Source of the DNA: Acetivibrio cellulolyticus CD2
GTDB lineage: Bacteria; Bacillota; Clostridia; Acetivibrionales; Acetivibrionaceae
Length of the DNA: 64,000 nucleotides
Reading direction: 5' to 3'
Assembly (NCBI RefSeq): GCF_000179595.2
Contig: NZ_JH556657.1
Location: 592,593-656,592 of the forward strand
A model generated the notes under the pieces. That model had not been told where the DNA came from, ran no database searches, and was given only the letters and a program-made list of their open reading frames with translations. Shown piece after piece: positions 55,677-64,000 of the stretch (the stretch's first letter is position 1; the number at the start of each line of letters is the position of its first letter). The position numbers and the translations under genes were made by a program.

Positions 55677-57419
55677 ATGAACAAAACCTTTAATTTAAAG
55701 AAAATTCTTAAAAAATCAATTAGCATATCGCGCAATTTTCAATTTAGAAGCATCAAGTATAAAATAATCGCGGTTCTTGTTTTTTTAATCTTTGCTCTTG
55801 TAACAGTAAATATGATAAACAACTCCTATTATAGGTCTACAATTTCTAAATATGAAGATATAATAAATACACTGGTTAAAGAAAATAGTATTATGGTAAG
55901 TACTATGGATATTCGTCAGACGTTGAGAGAAATAATCATAGATTGTAAAAATACAGAGAAGCTTGAAGGGTACAAAGAATATAAAAATAATATGAGTATT
56001 CTGCAAAAAGAAGTTGGAAGTAGCACGAATAAGGAGGTAGCTGCTTCAAGAAAGGCTCTCTTTGTTCAAATGAACAAATTTATAGAGGTAGCAGATAATC
56101 TCGTGAAGATGGCCGGTGAGTATGATGCAAGGGCTACAGATGAGTATAACAATGCGTCTAAAATTGGTGATTATATGAGGGAAAGCTCTATAGAACTTTC
56201 AACCAATGAGTTAAAATACAGCCAGATTTTAATCAAACAGATAGGTGCTGCAAATAACCTTACTCAAAAAATATCCTATACAATAATAATTGTAGTGGTA
56301 TTAATATGTTTGTTCTTAACATTCTTTACAACAAGAAATATAATAAATTCCTTAAACAAGCTAATAAATGTAAGTGAGAAAATTGCAGATGGAAAGTTAT
56401 CTACCAAACAATGTGAAGTCAATAGTAAAGATGAAATTGGGAAACTTGCCAGTTCGGTAAATATAATGCAGCAGAATTTATTTAAAATGGTAAAGCTTAT
56501 TTCTGCTAACGGAAATCATATGCATACAACATTAGCTTCTTTGGACAATTTTATTCATGAGAACTCTGTAGCAGGACAACAGCTTGTTGCTGCTTTTGAC
56601 ACGGTTGCTAAGTCTGCTGATGAGGAAGCAGATTTAATAAAACATACATTGATTTCAATTACAGATATAAATGAATCAATTAAAAACATTTATGATGAGA
56701 CAGAATTGGTTATTAGTAGTGCTGATACTGCCCTAAGTAAAGCGATAGATGGTGAATCGAAACTAAAAAAAGTAATTTCTCAAACTATATTGGTTCAAGG
56801 ACTTATAGATAGTATAAGTCTAACTGCCAATGAGCTTTATGAATATTCAATAAAAATCAGTAATATCACTAAATTTATAAATGGTATTTCTACCCAAACT
56901 AACTTATTAGCGCTAAATGCATCTATAGAAGCAGCGAGAGCAGGTGAAGCGGGGAGAGGATTTGCTGTTGTTGCAGGTCAAGTAAAAACTCTCGCAGAGC
57001 AATCGAATCAATCTTCAGGTGAGATTAAAAATGTTATTGAAAATATAAAACAGTTAATTAATAATATGAAATTGGGTATTGAGAAGAGTGTAGAAGAAAT
57101 TAAATCAACTGCTTCAATTATCAATGAAGAGACAAAAGCGTTTAATGAAATTGTACTTGCAAACCAGACTGTTAATAATCAGATATTATCTATAAACAAG
57201 AGACTAGATGCAGCAAAATACAATATCGGCAAAATTAACGAAACCAGCAGTTCGGTTGCCAATATAGCAACAGAGCTGCTAGATAATTCTAAACAGGCGC
57301 AGGGGACAATAGAACATCAGGTTGCTACCCAAGAAAACTTTGCCCAGTCAGCATCTGAGCTTAAGGATATGTCTATTGAATTTAGCAAAGTAATCAGTAA
57401 TTTTCATTTAGAAGAATAA
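55677..57419 (+). CDS. Methyl-accepting chemotaxis protein
   Basis: ATG 55677 ([11 protein letters not shown]) follows GAGAGAGGG at a good distance; an upstream in-frame ATG at 55644 lacks such a site. 580 residues: basic N-terminus, TM1 about 27-48, extracellular four-helix-type sensor region about 50-195, TM2 about 200-222 ([17 protein letters not shown]), HAMP, then a long cytoplasmic coiled coil whose hairpin tip [23 protein letters not shown] identifies it as a chemoreceptor (quoted residues split at positions about 410-433). It would signal to CheA/CheW. It has no C-terminal CheR-tethering pentapeptide that I can see. The divergent neighbour is a sugar-binding lipoprotein, a plausible ligand-loaded partner. 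Confidence 0.92.
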   Translation: MNKTFNLKKILKKSISISRNFQFRSIKYKIIAVLVFLIFALVTVNMINNSYYRSTISKYEDIINTLVKENSIMVSTMDIRQTLREIIIDCKNTEKLEGYKEYKNNMSILQKEVGSSTNKEVAASRKALFVQMNKFIEVADNLVKMAGEYDARATDEYNNASKIGDYMRESSIELSTNELKYSQILIKQIGAANNLTQKISYTIIIVVVLICLFLTFFTTRNIINSLNKLINVSEKIADGKLSTKQCEVNSKDEIGKLASSVNIMQQNLFKMVKLISANGNHMHTTLASLDNFIHENSVAGQQLVAAFDTVAKSADEEADLIKHTLISITDINESIKNIYDETELVISSADTALSKAIDGESKLKKVISQTILVQGLIDSISLTANELYEYSIKISNITKFINGISTQTNLLALNASIEAARAGEAGRGFAVVAGQVKTLAEQSNQSSGEIKNVIENIKQLINNMKLGIEKSVEEIKSTASIINEETKAFNEIVLANQTVNNQILSINKRLDAAKYNIGKINETSSSVANIATELLDNSKQAQGTIEHQVATQENFAQSASELKDMSIEFSKVISNFHLEE

Positions 57420-57437
57420 AATAAGCACGCATTGTGT

Positions 57438-58913
57438 TTAAAACTGAAAATAAATAAACTGTGATGAATTGGACACGCCCAAAAGCAAAATAAAGACTAT
57501 ACCGGCTGCATAGACGGACCAACGAACAATAGCCGGCTTCTTCTCCAACATAGTGCCGATTTTTGTTGTGCGTTGTAAAAGCTCAATAATAATCAGAAAG
57601 CTTATTAGAATTATTCCAAGGTAAAAATCAAACTTGTATTCCATATATCCGAATTTAGGGAATAACCGTACCCCGTTGAAGAGATTTTTAATAATATATA
57701 AAGCATCCTTTAGCCTATTAGCTCTAAAGAAAATCCAGGAAAACGATATGAGGTTAAAGGTAATTACCACTTTTATAAACTTTTTGAGTAGTGGCAATTT
57801 TTCAAGCCTGGTAACCTCGTAAAATTTGTCACGCAGCTTGGAAGTCCATATGGCAAAAACAAGATAAAATCCGTTGATGCCGCCCCAGATAACATATGTC
57901 CAGCTGGCACCATGCCATAATCCGCTTAATAAAAATGTAATCATAAGATTACGGTACCATTTGAATTTTCCAACTCTGTTGCCGCCAAGTGATATATAAA
58001 CGTAGTCTTTAAACCAGCTTGAGAGTGATATATGCCAGCGCTTCCAGAATTCTGAGATTGATTTTGAAAAATAGGGTCTGTCGAAATTCTTCATGAGTTC
58101 AAAGCCCATAACTCTTGCAGCACCTCTTGCTATATCTGTATAGCCGGAAAAATCACAGTAAATCTGGAATGCAAAAAAGTATGTAGCAATTATTAAAGAT
58201 GAACCCTTAAATTTGTATGGATTGTTATAAACACTGTCAACTATAAGTGCCAGATTGTCTGCGATAACGACCTTCTTAAACAATCCCCACAACATTAGTC
58301 TTAATCCGTCTACAAATCTGCTAAAATCAAAGTGCTTTTCTTCATGGAAGTGGTGCAGCAGGTTTTGAGGTCTTTCAATCGGGCCTGCAACCAACTGCGG
58401 GTAAAACATAACAAACAGGGCATAAATTCCAAAGTGCCTTTCAGGTTTGCATTTTCCTCTATATACCTCAATTATATAGCTCATGCTCTGAAAGGTGTGA
58501 AAAGACAAGCCTATAGGCAAAATAATGGAAAGATTGCTGATAGGATAGTTCCAATTAAGGAATGCTGCCAAACGTGCCAGATTGCTGTTAAAGAAATTGA
58601 AATATTTAAAAACAAAGAGAAAGCCAATATTGCATATTAAACTCACAATAAGAAATAGTCTCTTCTTGTTTCCTTCCATTTTCCAGATAAAAATCCCAAC
58701 CAAGTAGTCTACTATTATAGTAACTGCCAAAATCAATATATACTTTGGGATAAATGCCATATAGAATATGCAACTGGCTGTAAGCAGCAAAGGCCAGCGC
58801 CATTTGTGCGGAAGAACAAAAAATAATAGCGTTACTATTGGGAAGAAAATCAAAAACTCTATAGAATTAAATAACAGAAAATCACATCCCTTAAAAAAAT
58901 ATATGTAAAACAA
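57438..58913 (-). CDS. MBOAT-family membrane O-acyltransferase (AlgI/DltB-like)
   Basis: About 491 residues with many hydrophobic segments. Family marks: FLIFFPIV near the start, LPIGLSFHTFQSMSYIIEVYRG, YPQLVAGPIERPQNLL, CDFSGYTDIARG, PYFSKSISEFWKRWHISLSSW and the catalytic-His region LLSGLWHGASW. It transfers acyl groups across the membrane onto polysaccharide or wall polymers. The frame starts at TTG 58913, 7 bases after the upstream stop, but a better ribosome-binding site (AAGGGATG) precedes CTG 58877, which would begin at LLFNSIEF as relatives do; the start is uncertain. It is co-transcribed with the SGNH-type gene upstream, the usual AlgI-AlgJ/DltD-like pairing. It ends 18 bases from the chemoreceptor gene end, convergent. 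Confidence 0.9.
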   Translation of the reverse strand: MFYIYFFKGCDFLLFNSIEFLIFFPIVTLLFFVLPHKWRWPLLLTASCIFYMAFIPKYILILAVTIIVDYLVGIFIWKMEGNKKRLFLIVSLICNIGFLFVFKYFNFFNSNLARLAAFLNWNYPISNLSIILPIGLSFHTFQSMSYIIEVYRGKCKPERHFGIYALFVMFYPQLVAGPIERPQNLLHHFHEEKHFDFSRFVDGLRLMLWGLFKKVVIADNLALIVDSVYNNPYKFKGSSLIIATYFFAFQIYCDFSGYTDIARGAARVMGFELMKNFDRPYFSKSISEFWKRWHISLSSWFKDYVYISLGGNRVGKFKWYRNLMITFLLSGLWHGASWTYVIWGGINGFYLVFAIWTSKLRDKFYEVTRLEKLPLLKKFIKVVITFNLISFSWIFFRANRLKDALYIIKNLFNGVRLFPKFGYMEYKFDFYLGIILISFLIIIELLQRTTKIGTMLEKKPAIVRWSVYAAGIVFILLLGVSNSSQFIYFQF

Positions 58914-58919
58914 ATGAGC

Positions 58920-59984
58920 TTATTTGAAGAAGTCATTTCTTACTTTCTCCCATAAATCATCAGATAAGACTTTATAACCCTCAGGTATCAGATGAACAAA
59001 ATCTGCGTATAGGTTATAATCTATTTTCTTATCATAATCAACATATATAACATCTTTGGATTTGAAGTACTCTTTTAGCTTTTCTAAATTATTATTATAG
59101 CCATATTTTGATGTTTCTTCTTTTAGTAGTTCTCTATTATATGCCGCAAGAAAAACCAGTGTATTTTTTCCTTCCTGATGCTCTATAATCTTATTTATAA
59201 AATATATCTGAGCTCTTGATTCATCCATGACAAAAGGCTTGTCTGAAAAATACCAGGAGTAATCAGAAGTTTTTATTTTTTTATGCAAGTCCTTTTTTTC
59301 ATACCATGGCCTTGGATCTCCGATCAAATCCTTATAATTAGTAGAGGTTACACTTGAGAAATACTTTCTGATGTAATCTTTATATAAAAGCAAAGATATA
59401 TTTGTATTTAAAAACCTTTTTATCTTGCCTTTAGTTTGGCTAAATAAAGGCTTTTTCCAATTAAACTTACTGTATATATGACTATAAGCATCCTTATCTA
59501 CATCGTTTAACTGGTCCTTAAACCAGAAAATTCCTGTACCTGATTCATCGGCTGTAAACTCAAAGTAGTTAAAATTTATGATTAAATTTTCAGTTGAGAT
59601 ACCATACTTGTCCAACATTTTTATAATGGTATAGGTATCTCCGGGGTACTCAGACGGAATGGATAGATTAAAAAATTTAACCTTATACCCACTGTTTTCA
59701 GCCAAATTATTTAAATGATATCCAATAGATTCTTCTGGATTACAAGGTGAACTGAAGCCTACAGAATCGCCTAGAATAATTACATATTCCTTTAAATTCT
59801 GCTTTTTTATTTGCCACTTTATTTTTTTTAGTACAGCTTCAATATTATCCGGATTATTTTTAAAAACATTATATTTAAGTCTGTAATCAAATACAATACT
59901 ATCTGGGACTGATAGCGGGAATACAACCTGTACAAGTAAAATGCATATAAAAAGAAAAATCAGCACTCTTTTAAATAAAGACAT
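58920..59984 (-). CDS. SGNH/GDSL-like acyltransferase partner protein
   Basis: 354 residues, ATG 59984 after GGGAGGTG. One N-terminal membrane anchor (VLIFLFICILLVQVVFPL), then an extracytoplasmic domain with VIILGDSVGFSS (GDS nucleophile block I) and, near the end, YADFVHLIPEGY (Asp-x-x-His block). This is the SGNH hydrolase arrangement used by AlgJ/AlgX/DltD-like partners of MBOAT proteins. It likely accepts the acyl group and places it on an external polymer. It lies 6 bases upstream of the MBOAT gene, in one operon. The acyl acceptor is unknown. Confidence 0.78.
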   Translation of the reverse strand: MSLFKRVLIFLFICILLVQVVFPLSVPDSIVFDYRLKYNVFKNNPDNIEAVLKKIKWQIKKQNLKEYVIILGDSVGFSSPCNPEESIGYHLNNLAENSGYKVKFFNLSIPSEYPGDTYTIIKMLDKYGISTENLIINFNYFEFTADESGTGIFWFKDQLNDVDKDAYSHIYSKFNWKKPLFSQTKGKIKRFLNTNISLLLYKDYIRKYFSSVTSTNYKDLIGDPRPWYEKKDLHKKIKTSDYSWYFSDKPFVMDESRAQIYFINKIIEHQEGKNTLVFLAAYNRELLKEETSKYGYNNNLEKLKEYFKSKDVIYVDYDKKIDYNLYADFVHLIPEGYKVLSDDLWEKVRNDFFK

Positions 59985-60107
59985 TCAACACCTCCCAAAA
60001 GGCACAGATATACACTGGAAAATTCATTTTTCTTATTATAAAAAGCTTTATTATACATCTTGCCACATTATATAATAAATGTAAGGGGGAACTCAAGATA
60101 ATTGTTT

Positions 60108-60196
60108 AGGAATGCTGAAAATATAATATAAGCGGATTCTTTATTTTTTTTAGATATGTTATACTTAGGAATGCAAATATAACTTCAGCTATTCCT
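60108..60196 (+). repeat. Two copies of the AGGAAT...ATTCCT palindromic repeat
   Basis: AGGAATGCTGAAA at 60108-60120 matches the left arm at 19189. A second, complete palindrome, AGGAATGCAAATATAACTT with CAGCTATTCCT, fills 60167-60196. They lie in the gap upstream of the acyltransferase gene at 60230, outside the biosynthetic operon, so the element is dispersed rather than specific to it. Confidence 0.6.
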
Positions 60197-60229
60197 TAAA
60201 ATTATTATTTTGAGATGGGGTTTATGTAT

Positions 60230-61288
60230 ATGAAGCGGAAAACAGGATTGGACCTGATTAGGACCTTTGCGATTTTTTTTGTAGTTGGCGTACATTTCTT
60301 TTTTCATACAAATTTCTACAAAGTTCCTGTAGCAGGCAAAAATATGATGGCGCAGGTTGCGTTAAGATGGTTTTTTACAATGTGTGTACCTTTGTTTATA
60401 ATGCTTACGGGATACTTACAGACGGAAAAGAAGCCTGAAAAAAAGTATTTTAAGAAGATAATACCAATTTTAGGTGTGTATTTGTTTTATTCTGTATTGT
60501 CAATTTTTATGAGGATAATGTTTCTGAATGAAAATAAAAGTATTTTAAAGTGGATTGCAGAAATCCTGGTGTTTAGCGCAGATAAGTATTCCTGGTATAT
60601 AAATATGTATATAGGTCTCTTTCTTTTAACACCATTTTTAAACCTTATACACAAGAATTTGAAGGATGCAAAGGAGTATAAGATATTTTTAGTTATTCTG
60701 ATTTTCTTGACAGGGTTGCCCAGCTTCTTTAATTCCTTGGCAACACAGAATGAAATTTTCAATGCGCTTTCGTTCTCTGATTGGTGGACAAGGATTTATC
60801 CTATCACTTATTATTTTATAGGTGCTTACATTAAGGAATATCAGGTTAAATTAAACAAAAAACTTGCCATGATATCTCTTGCTTTGATAGTTTTGTTTGA
60901 AACTGCCTTGACTGTATTTTATTCCTGGAACAAAGCATTTGTAGCTGTAATAGGGGATTATGATTCAATATTTATTATGGCTGGGGCTGTATTGTTTTTC
61001 CTTATGTTTTATGACATTAAAATTGAAAATAGGCACTTAAGCGGATTACTAGGTACGATATCCGTATTATCTTTAGATATATATCTGTGCTCATATATAA
61101 GTGACAAATTAGTTTATCGTTTTGTGATGAAGTATATATTTAAGTCTCAGCAGCAAATAATGTTCTATTCTCTTTTTGTTGTTATGGCATCCTTTACATT
61201 AGCCTTTATTGTTGCATATTTAAGATACAAAGCTGTGAGAATTAGACCAATACAAAATAGCAAATTTATGAAATCTATTTCACAATAA
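60230..61288 (+). CDS. Acyltransferase-3 family membrane protein
   Basis: ATG 60230 (MKRKTGLDLIRTFAIFFVV) is favoured because GAGATGGGG at 60212-60220 is correctly spaced; in-frame ATGs at 60215 and 60224 overlap or crowd that site. About 353 residues with some ten hydrophobic segments. The start LDLIRTFAIFFVVGVHFFFH carries the family Arg and His, and CVPLFIMLTGYL and SWYINMYIGLFLLTPFLN follow. Family members (OafA/WecH-like) move acetyl or other acyl groups from CoA to surface glycans. It is a single-gene unit ending at the bidirectional terminator 61314-61352. Substrate unknown. Confidence 0.87.
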   Translation: MKRKTGLDLIRTFAIFFVVGVHFFFHTNFYKVPVAGKNMMAQVALRWFFTMCVPLFIMLTGYLQTEKKPEKKYFKKIIPILGVYLFYSVLSIFMRIMFLNENKSILKWIAEILVFSADKYSWYINMYIGLFLLTPFLNLIHKNLKDAKEYKIFLVILIFLTGLPSFFNSLATQNEIFNALSFSDWWTRIYPITYYFIGAYIKEYQVKLNKKLAMISLALIVLFETALTVFYSWNKAFVAVIGDYDSIFIMAGAVLFFLMFYDIKIENRHLSGLLGTISVLSLDIYLCSYISDKLVYRFVMKYIFKSQQQIMFYSLFVVMASFTLAFIVAYLRYKAVRIRPIQNSKFMKSISQ

Positions 61289-61313
61289 GCCTTTTGTATT
61301 TTTTCAATATCGC

Positions 61314-61352
61314 AAAAAAGATCAAGGAGCACAATGCACCTTGATCTTTTTT
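61314..61352. terminator. Bidirectional rho-independent terminator
   Basis: AAAAAAGATCAAGG at 61314-61327 and CCTTGATCTTTTTT at 61339-61352 are perfect inverted copies with an 11-base loop and A/T tracts on both sides. It sits between the convergent acyltransferase gene and the TPM-domain gene. Confidence 0.93.
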
Positions 61353-61397
61353 CTTTATCAGGAAAACTTAATGCTCAAAATGATAACTTTCGTATTA

Positions 61398-62201
61398 TTA
61401 GAAGCTGCCGCCACCACCGCCATGACTTCTTCCGCTGCTGCCGGTATGAGTACTGCTGCCGCCGCCACCTGAATTGCGCTCGATTTTTGTTCGTGTAGTA
61501 GATTCTCTTATATAGTTATCGACATTTTCAGAAAGAACAAAGGAGCCACTTTCTTCGTAGGTTCGGGTGTTAATTGTGACCTTTCCTTTACTGGAGTAGG
61601 ATACTATGAGAGTAGCAACTATAGATATTATCAATGCGATGATATAAACTGGCCAAGATCTCAACAAGCGAGAAACCTTACTTAAGTAAGAAGCATCGGT
61701 TTCAACTCTATACTGGCCGCTGGGAACGCCTGAATTTGCGTAGCTGTTTACATCTTCAATGAATTTGTTGCAGGCTTCATAATAATTGGCATTTGAGAGT
61801 GATCTAGTTACATGGTTTACCATATATGAAATTCTGCTGTCTGTAAAAATGTCAATTGCTCTTCCTTCGGTAGATATCCATACTTTCTTGTCTTGCATGT
61901 TAATGAGCATTAATAAGCCTGAGTAATCGCTATCTAGCCCATACCCGTTGTAATCATAATAGTCGTCGGCGTACGCCTCTGAAGACTTACCTTCTGTATT
62001 GTCTGTAATAACTATGACAGTATCAAGGGTGTATGTTTCCTTTATTGTGTCAATTCTGGCTTGAAGCTTTGTAACTTCGCTCTCTGACAGATAATTTAAA
62101 TTATCAACTACATTATTTGGGTTGGAGGCATATGCTACAATGCCTGTTAAAAGTGAGACAAGTATAAAAATCAGTGATATAATGCTAAGCTTTTTATACA
62201 A
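61398..62201 (-). CDS. TPM-domain membrane protein (YgcG-like)
   Basis: TTG 62201 (MYKKLSIISLIFIL) is chosen because GGAGGTG lies 6 bases before it; this overlaps the upstream stop by 8 bases. About 268 residues: signal peptide or TM (SIISLIFILVSLLTGIVAYA), TPM fold with LSESEVTKLQARIDTIKETY, DTVIVITDNTEG, YYDYNGYGLDSDYSGLLMLI and KKVWISTEGRAIDIFTD, a second TM (WPVYIIALIISIVATLIVSY), and a Ser/Gly/His-rich end GRSHGGGGGSF. TPM proteins are envelope proteins of poorly defined function, in some cases acid-phosphatase or photosystem-repair related. It is translationally coupled to the zinc-ribbon membrane protein, a pairing that suggests a shared envelope role. Confidence 0.85.
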   Translation of the reverse strand: MYKKLSIISLIFILVSLLTGIVAYASNPNNVVDNLNYLSESEVTKLQARIDTIKETYTLDTVIVITDNTEGKSSEAYADDYYDYNGYGLDSDYSGLLMLINMQDKKVWISTEGRAIDIFTDSRISYMVNHVTRSLSNANYYEACNKFIEDVNSYANSGVPSGQYRVETDASYLSKVSRLLRSWPVYIIALIISIVATLIVSYSSKGKVTINTRTYEESGSFVLSENVDNYIRESTTRTKIERNSGGGGSSTHTGSSGRSHGGGGGSF

Positions 62202-63222
62202 ATAGAGCACCTCCAAACACACATATTATAAATGCTACCGCGAATATAACCCCGGCAAATATAAGTTGTTTTATACGACTGATAGGGGTATCTCCAACAA
62301 CTTTGCCTGTCTGACCGTTTATTATGAAAATGTGGTCTTTGCCCTTGAATTTGTTTATTAAGAGATAAATAGGCAGCATAGCATACGAAGCATCAACTTC
62401 AGATAAATTTACCTGTTTATCTCTAACACTAAAAGATGAATATCCGTTTACTGTACTTTTAAGCCGTTCCTCTATATATTCTTCAGCCCTTTTTTGCATA
62501 GAAACTTTGGCTTCATCTGTTTCAACATCATATCGTTCTGCCATGAAACCTGACATGTATTTCATGGAAAAGTCTGTCATATCATTATAATCGAAGGGCT
62601 CCACCATATACATAAACTTATCATCCAGCTTCTTGGAAGCATCAACGGGAATTTTATCATAATGGGCGTTGCCGCTTCGAGAAACGTAGAAAAACTTTGT
62701 ATTGGTGTACATATAATCTCCCTGACGCCATGTGTTGACTCTTGTTGCTTCTCCGCTAATCATGCCATTAGCTTTGCAGTCAAAAAGCCAGAAAGGTGCG
62801 TAAATACCTGTAAGCTTATCGATTTCTTCTTTTTGTTTAAACTCATCAGGAGCAAATAGTTTTTTGTTAATCCACTTTTTGTAGATATCTCTGGCTTGTT
62901 CTTTTACCAACTTGAATGGAATTACGCTCTTTGGCTTAAAACGGCCGGAAAATCTTGTTTTTATAATGGTAGGGCTTTTGCAATACAGACAAAAGGTAGC
63001 TGAAGTAGTATCATCTGCAATCAATTCAGCACCGCAACTGTCACATTTGTATGAATTTAATTCAGCCATATCCTCATCAGATGCTTCTTCCTTGCGTATG
63101 CTATCTAACTGTTCTAAATTAAACTCGCTTGAACAGTAGTGGCATTTCCAATTCTGAGTAGGTGGATAAAATTCCAGGGGTGCATTACAGCTGGGGCATT
63201 TGTATTCTTTTACTGAATTCAT
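62194..63222 (-). CDS. Zinc-ribbon membrane protein of unknown function
   Basis: 342 residues, ATG 63222 after AAGGAG. Two N-terminal zinc ribbons: CPSC...CHYC at about 9-30 and CDSC...CLYC at about 60-81. A middle domain follows, with IPFKLVKEQARDIYKKW, LTGIYAPFWLFDC, and YMVEPFDYNDMTDFSMKYMSGFMAERYDV. The end has one TM helix, IFAGVIFAVAFIICVFGGALFV. No enzymatic motif is recognised. Such proteins are often seen beside TPM-domain genes in Firmicutes, as here. It is the first gene of a two-gene minus-strand operon. Confidence 0.82.
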   Translation of the reverse strand: MNSVKEYKCPSCNAPLEFYPPTQNWKCHYCSSEFNLEQLDSIRKEEASDEDMAELNSYKCDSCGAELIADDTTSATFCLYCKSPTIIKTRFSGRFKPKSVIPFKLVKEQARDIYKKWINKKLFAPDEFKQKEEIDKLTGIYAPFWLFDCKANGMISGEATRVNTWRQGDYMYTNTKFFYVSRSGNAHYDKIPVDASKKLDDKFMYMVEPFDYNDMTDFSMKYMSGFMAERYDVETDEAKVSMQKRAEEYIEERLKSTVNGYSSFSVRDKQVNLSEVDASYAMLPIYLLINKFKGKDHIFIINGQTGKVVGDTPISRIKQLIFAGVIFAVAFIICVFGGALFV

Positions 63223-63669
63223 TTATATTCTCCTTGTTATAGAAATATAAATACTTTGTTAGTTATATTTAAATTATACATTCCTATAAATGCTGAGTCA
63301 AACAATGATGTCCTTCTATTAGATAAAAAATATGAAAAAAATAAAAAAACGTGACAAAAAAATATTTTCCTTCGAATTATATAATAGTAAAATAGGTATT
63401 GTTTGAACTAACTGTTAATTTAGAAGTCAAAATTCAAGTTACAATGAGACAAAATATTATTTAAATTTTATAAATAAAATAAATATAGGCATTTGCAAAA
63501 TGACTTAAAAAATCAGATGTAAAAAGTTAGAAGAGATGTAAAATGGACTTTGATAACTTAAGAGGGATATATGTTAGTGATTTGACTGAAAAACCAGAAC
63601 CTTGTTGATGAAATTACAGCACAAATAAGCTTATGTATAAGACATAAGTTTCAAGAGTAAGTTAGTAAA
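63223..63669. other. AT-rich intergenic stretch between zinc-ribbon gene and transposase
   Basis: 447 bases with homopolymer A and T tracts. It should carry the promoter of the minus-strand zinc-ribbon operon near 63240-63400. Apart from one tiny frame (63543-63608) I see no gene, hairpin terminator or clear inverted repeat marking the insertion-sequence end. Confidence 0.5.
63543..63608 (+). CDS. Possible 21-residue small ORF
   Basis: ATG 63543 preceded by AGAAGAG encodes a short peptide starting MDFDNLRGIYVSDL and ending KPEPC. No family is recognised. It may be chance, or the 5' remnant of a gene cut by the adjacent insertion sequence. Confidence 0.15.
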   Translation: MDFDNLRGIYVSDLTEKPEPC

Positions 63670-64000
63670 TCAAGCGATTAAAGGTTTTAAACTACGTATA
63701 TACTTGTGCTCATGAATTTTATCTGCAAGTATTACAGTAATTAGTTGTGTGATACCTGCGAGATATAAATCTGCTTTAATAGTTAGGTTGTCTCTTGTTT
63801 TAAGATTACCACAGGCCATAGGCTCCTTAAGGTATTGAATGTTTTTTTCTACTACAGTCCTAATTTTGTAGTCAGAAATCCATTCGTCAGAGCCTCTAAT
63901 CACACCTGGATACATGCGTTTATCCATGGCAGGAGATGTGAAGGTTACACGACCGCAAGGCTTGCCATTACAGGGGTTATCACAAGAAGTAACCCATTTA
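63670..64000 (-). CDS. Transposase C-terminal part (5' end outside window)
   Basis: The frame stays open from the stop at 63670 to the right edge, so the gene continues beyond the window; ATG 63927 is internal. Visible protein: CDNPCNGKPCGRVTF, RMYPGVIRGSDEW, YKIRTVVEKNIQYLKE and NLKTRDNLTIKADLYLAGITQL. The Arg-Thr-x-x-Glu helix (RTVVEKNI) resembles the last catalytic Glu helix of IS4/IS1182-like DDE transposases. It marks an insertion sequence at the right border. Whether the element is intact cannot be judged. Confidence 0.72.
   Translation of the reverse strand, partial: KWVTSCDNPCNGKPCGRVTFTSPAMDKRMYPGVIRGSDEWISDYKIRTVVEKNIQYLKEPMACGNLKTRDNLTIKADLYLAGITQLITVILADKIHEHKYIRSLKPLIA

Noticed and set aside
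57634..58640. Open frames on the plus strand opposite the MBOAT gene
   Set aside because: They have no family resemblance or good ribosome-binding site and lie fully inside a clearly coding gene on the other strand.
1..64000. CRISPR arrays, tRNA or rRNA genes
   Set aside because: No regularly spaced direct repeats or recognisable RNA-gene motifs were seen on either strand.

Overview
The window is AT-rich low-GC DNA with Gram-positive ribosome-binding sites (AGGAGG, GGGGG), a lipoprotein-type sugar-binding protein and a membrane chemoreceptor. It most resembles a clostridial Firmicute of the Ruminiclostridium/Clostridium type. The genus is an inference from gene style only.

Positions 1 to about 54140 are one co-directional biosynthetic operon that enters from the left edge. 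It holds the 3' end of a type II thioesterase gene, then five giant assembly-line genes, called here NRPS1 to NRPS5: 436-6825, 6876-19181, 21049-29448, 31272-40673 and 42012-53102. Between them lie two paralogous B12-binding-type radical SAM genes (19306-21012 and 29477-31189), and two Gfo/Idh/MocA oxidoreductase genes (40825-41985 and 53151-54137) flank NRPS5. The two PKS modules lack acyltransferase domains (trans-AT type). Domain order as read: NRPS1 C-A*-PCP-halfC; NRPS2 KS-DH-KR-ACP-C-A(Val-like)-PCP-C-A(unassigned)-PCP-C; NRPS3 halfC-A(Tyr)-PCP-E-C-A(Cys)-PCP-C; NRPS4 halfC-A(Asp)-PCP-C-A(Gly)-PCP-C-A(unassigned)-PCP-halfC; NRPS5 KS-KR-ACP-C-A(Ser)-PCP-C-A(unassigned)-PCP-BtrH-like. If colinear, the chain is X1-ketide-Val-X2-D-Tyr-Cys-Asp-Gly-X3-hydroxyketide-Ser-X4, released without a thioesterase domain.

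Four features look unusual. (1) The NRPS1 adenylation domain is interrupted twice: a radical SAM plus B12-binding-like unit, apparently circularly permuted, sits between core motifs A2 and A3, and a PP-loop (adenine-nucleotide alpha-hydrolase-like) domain sits between A8 and A10. (2) Four isolated C-terminal lobes of condensation domains, lacking HHxxxDG, sit at protein termini. (3) NRPS2 and the following radical SAM protein both end in -DFTF, and NRPS3 and the following radical SAM protein both end in -(D/E)FNF. This suggests a junction-specific docking code read by the half-condensation domains. (4) Three A domains share the unassigned pocket code DG(A/T)S(V/I)AEITK.

After a strong terminator (54202-54255) come unrelated genes: a sugar-binding lipoprotein divergent from a methyl-accepting chemotaxis protein, an MBOAT/SGNH pair, an acyltransferase-3 protein, a zinc-ribbon/TPM membrane pair, and the C-terminal part of a transposase running off the right edge. 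A small palindromic repeat family (AGGAATGCTGAAA...TTCAG..ATTCCT) occupies several intergenic gaps of the operon and recurs near 60108-60196.
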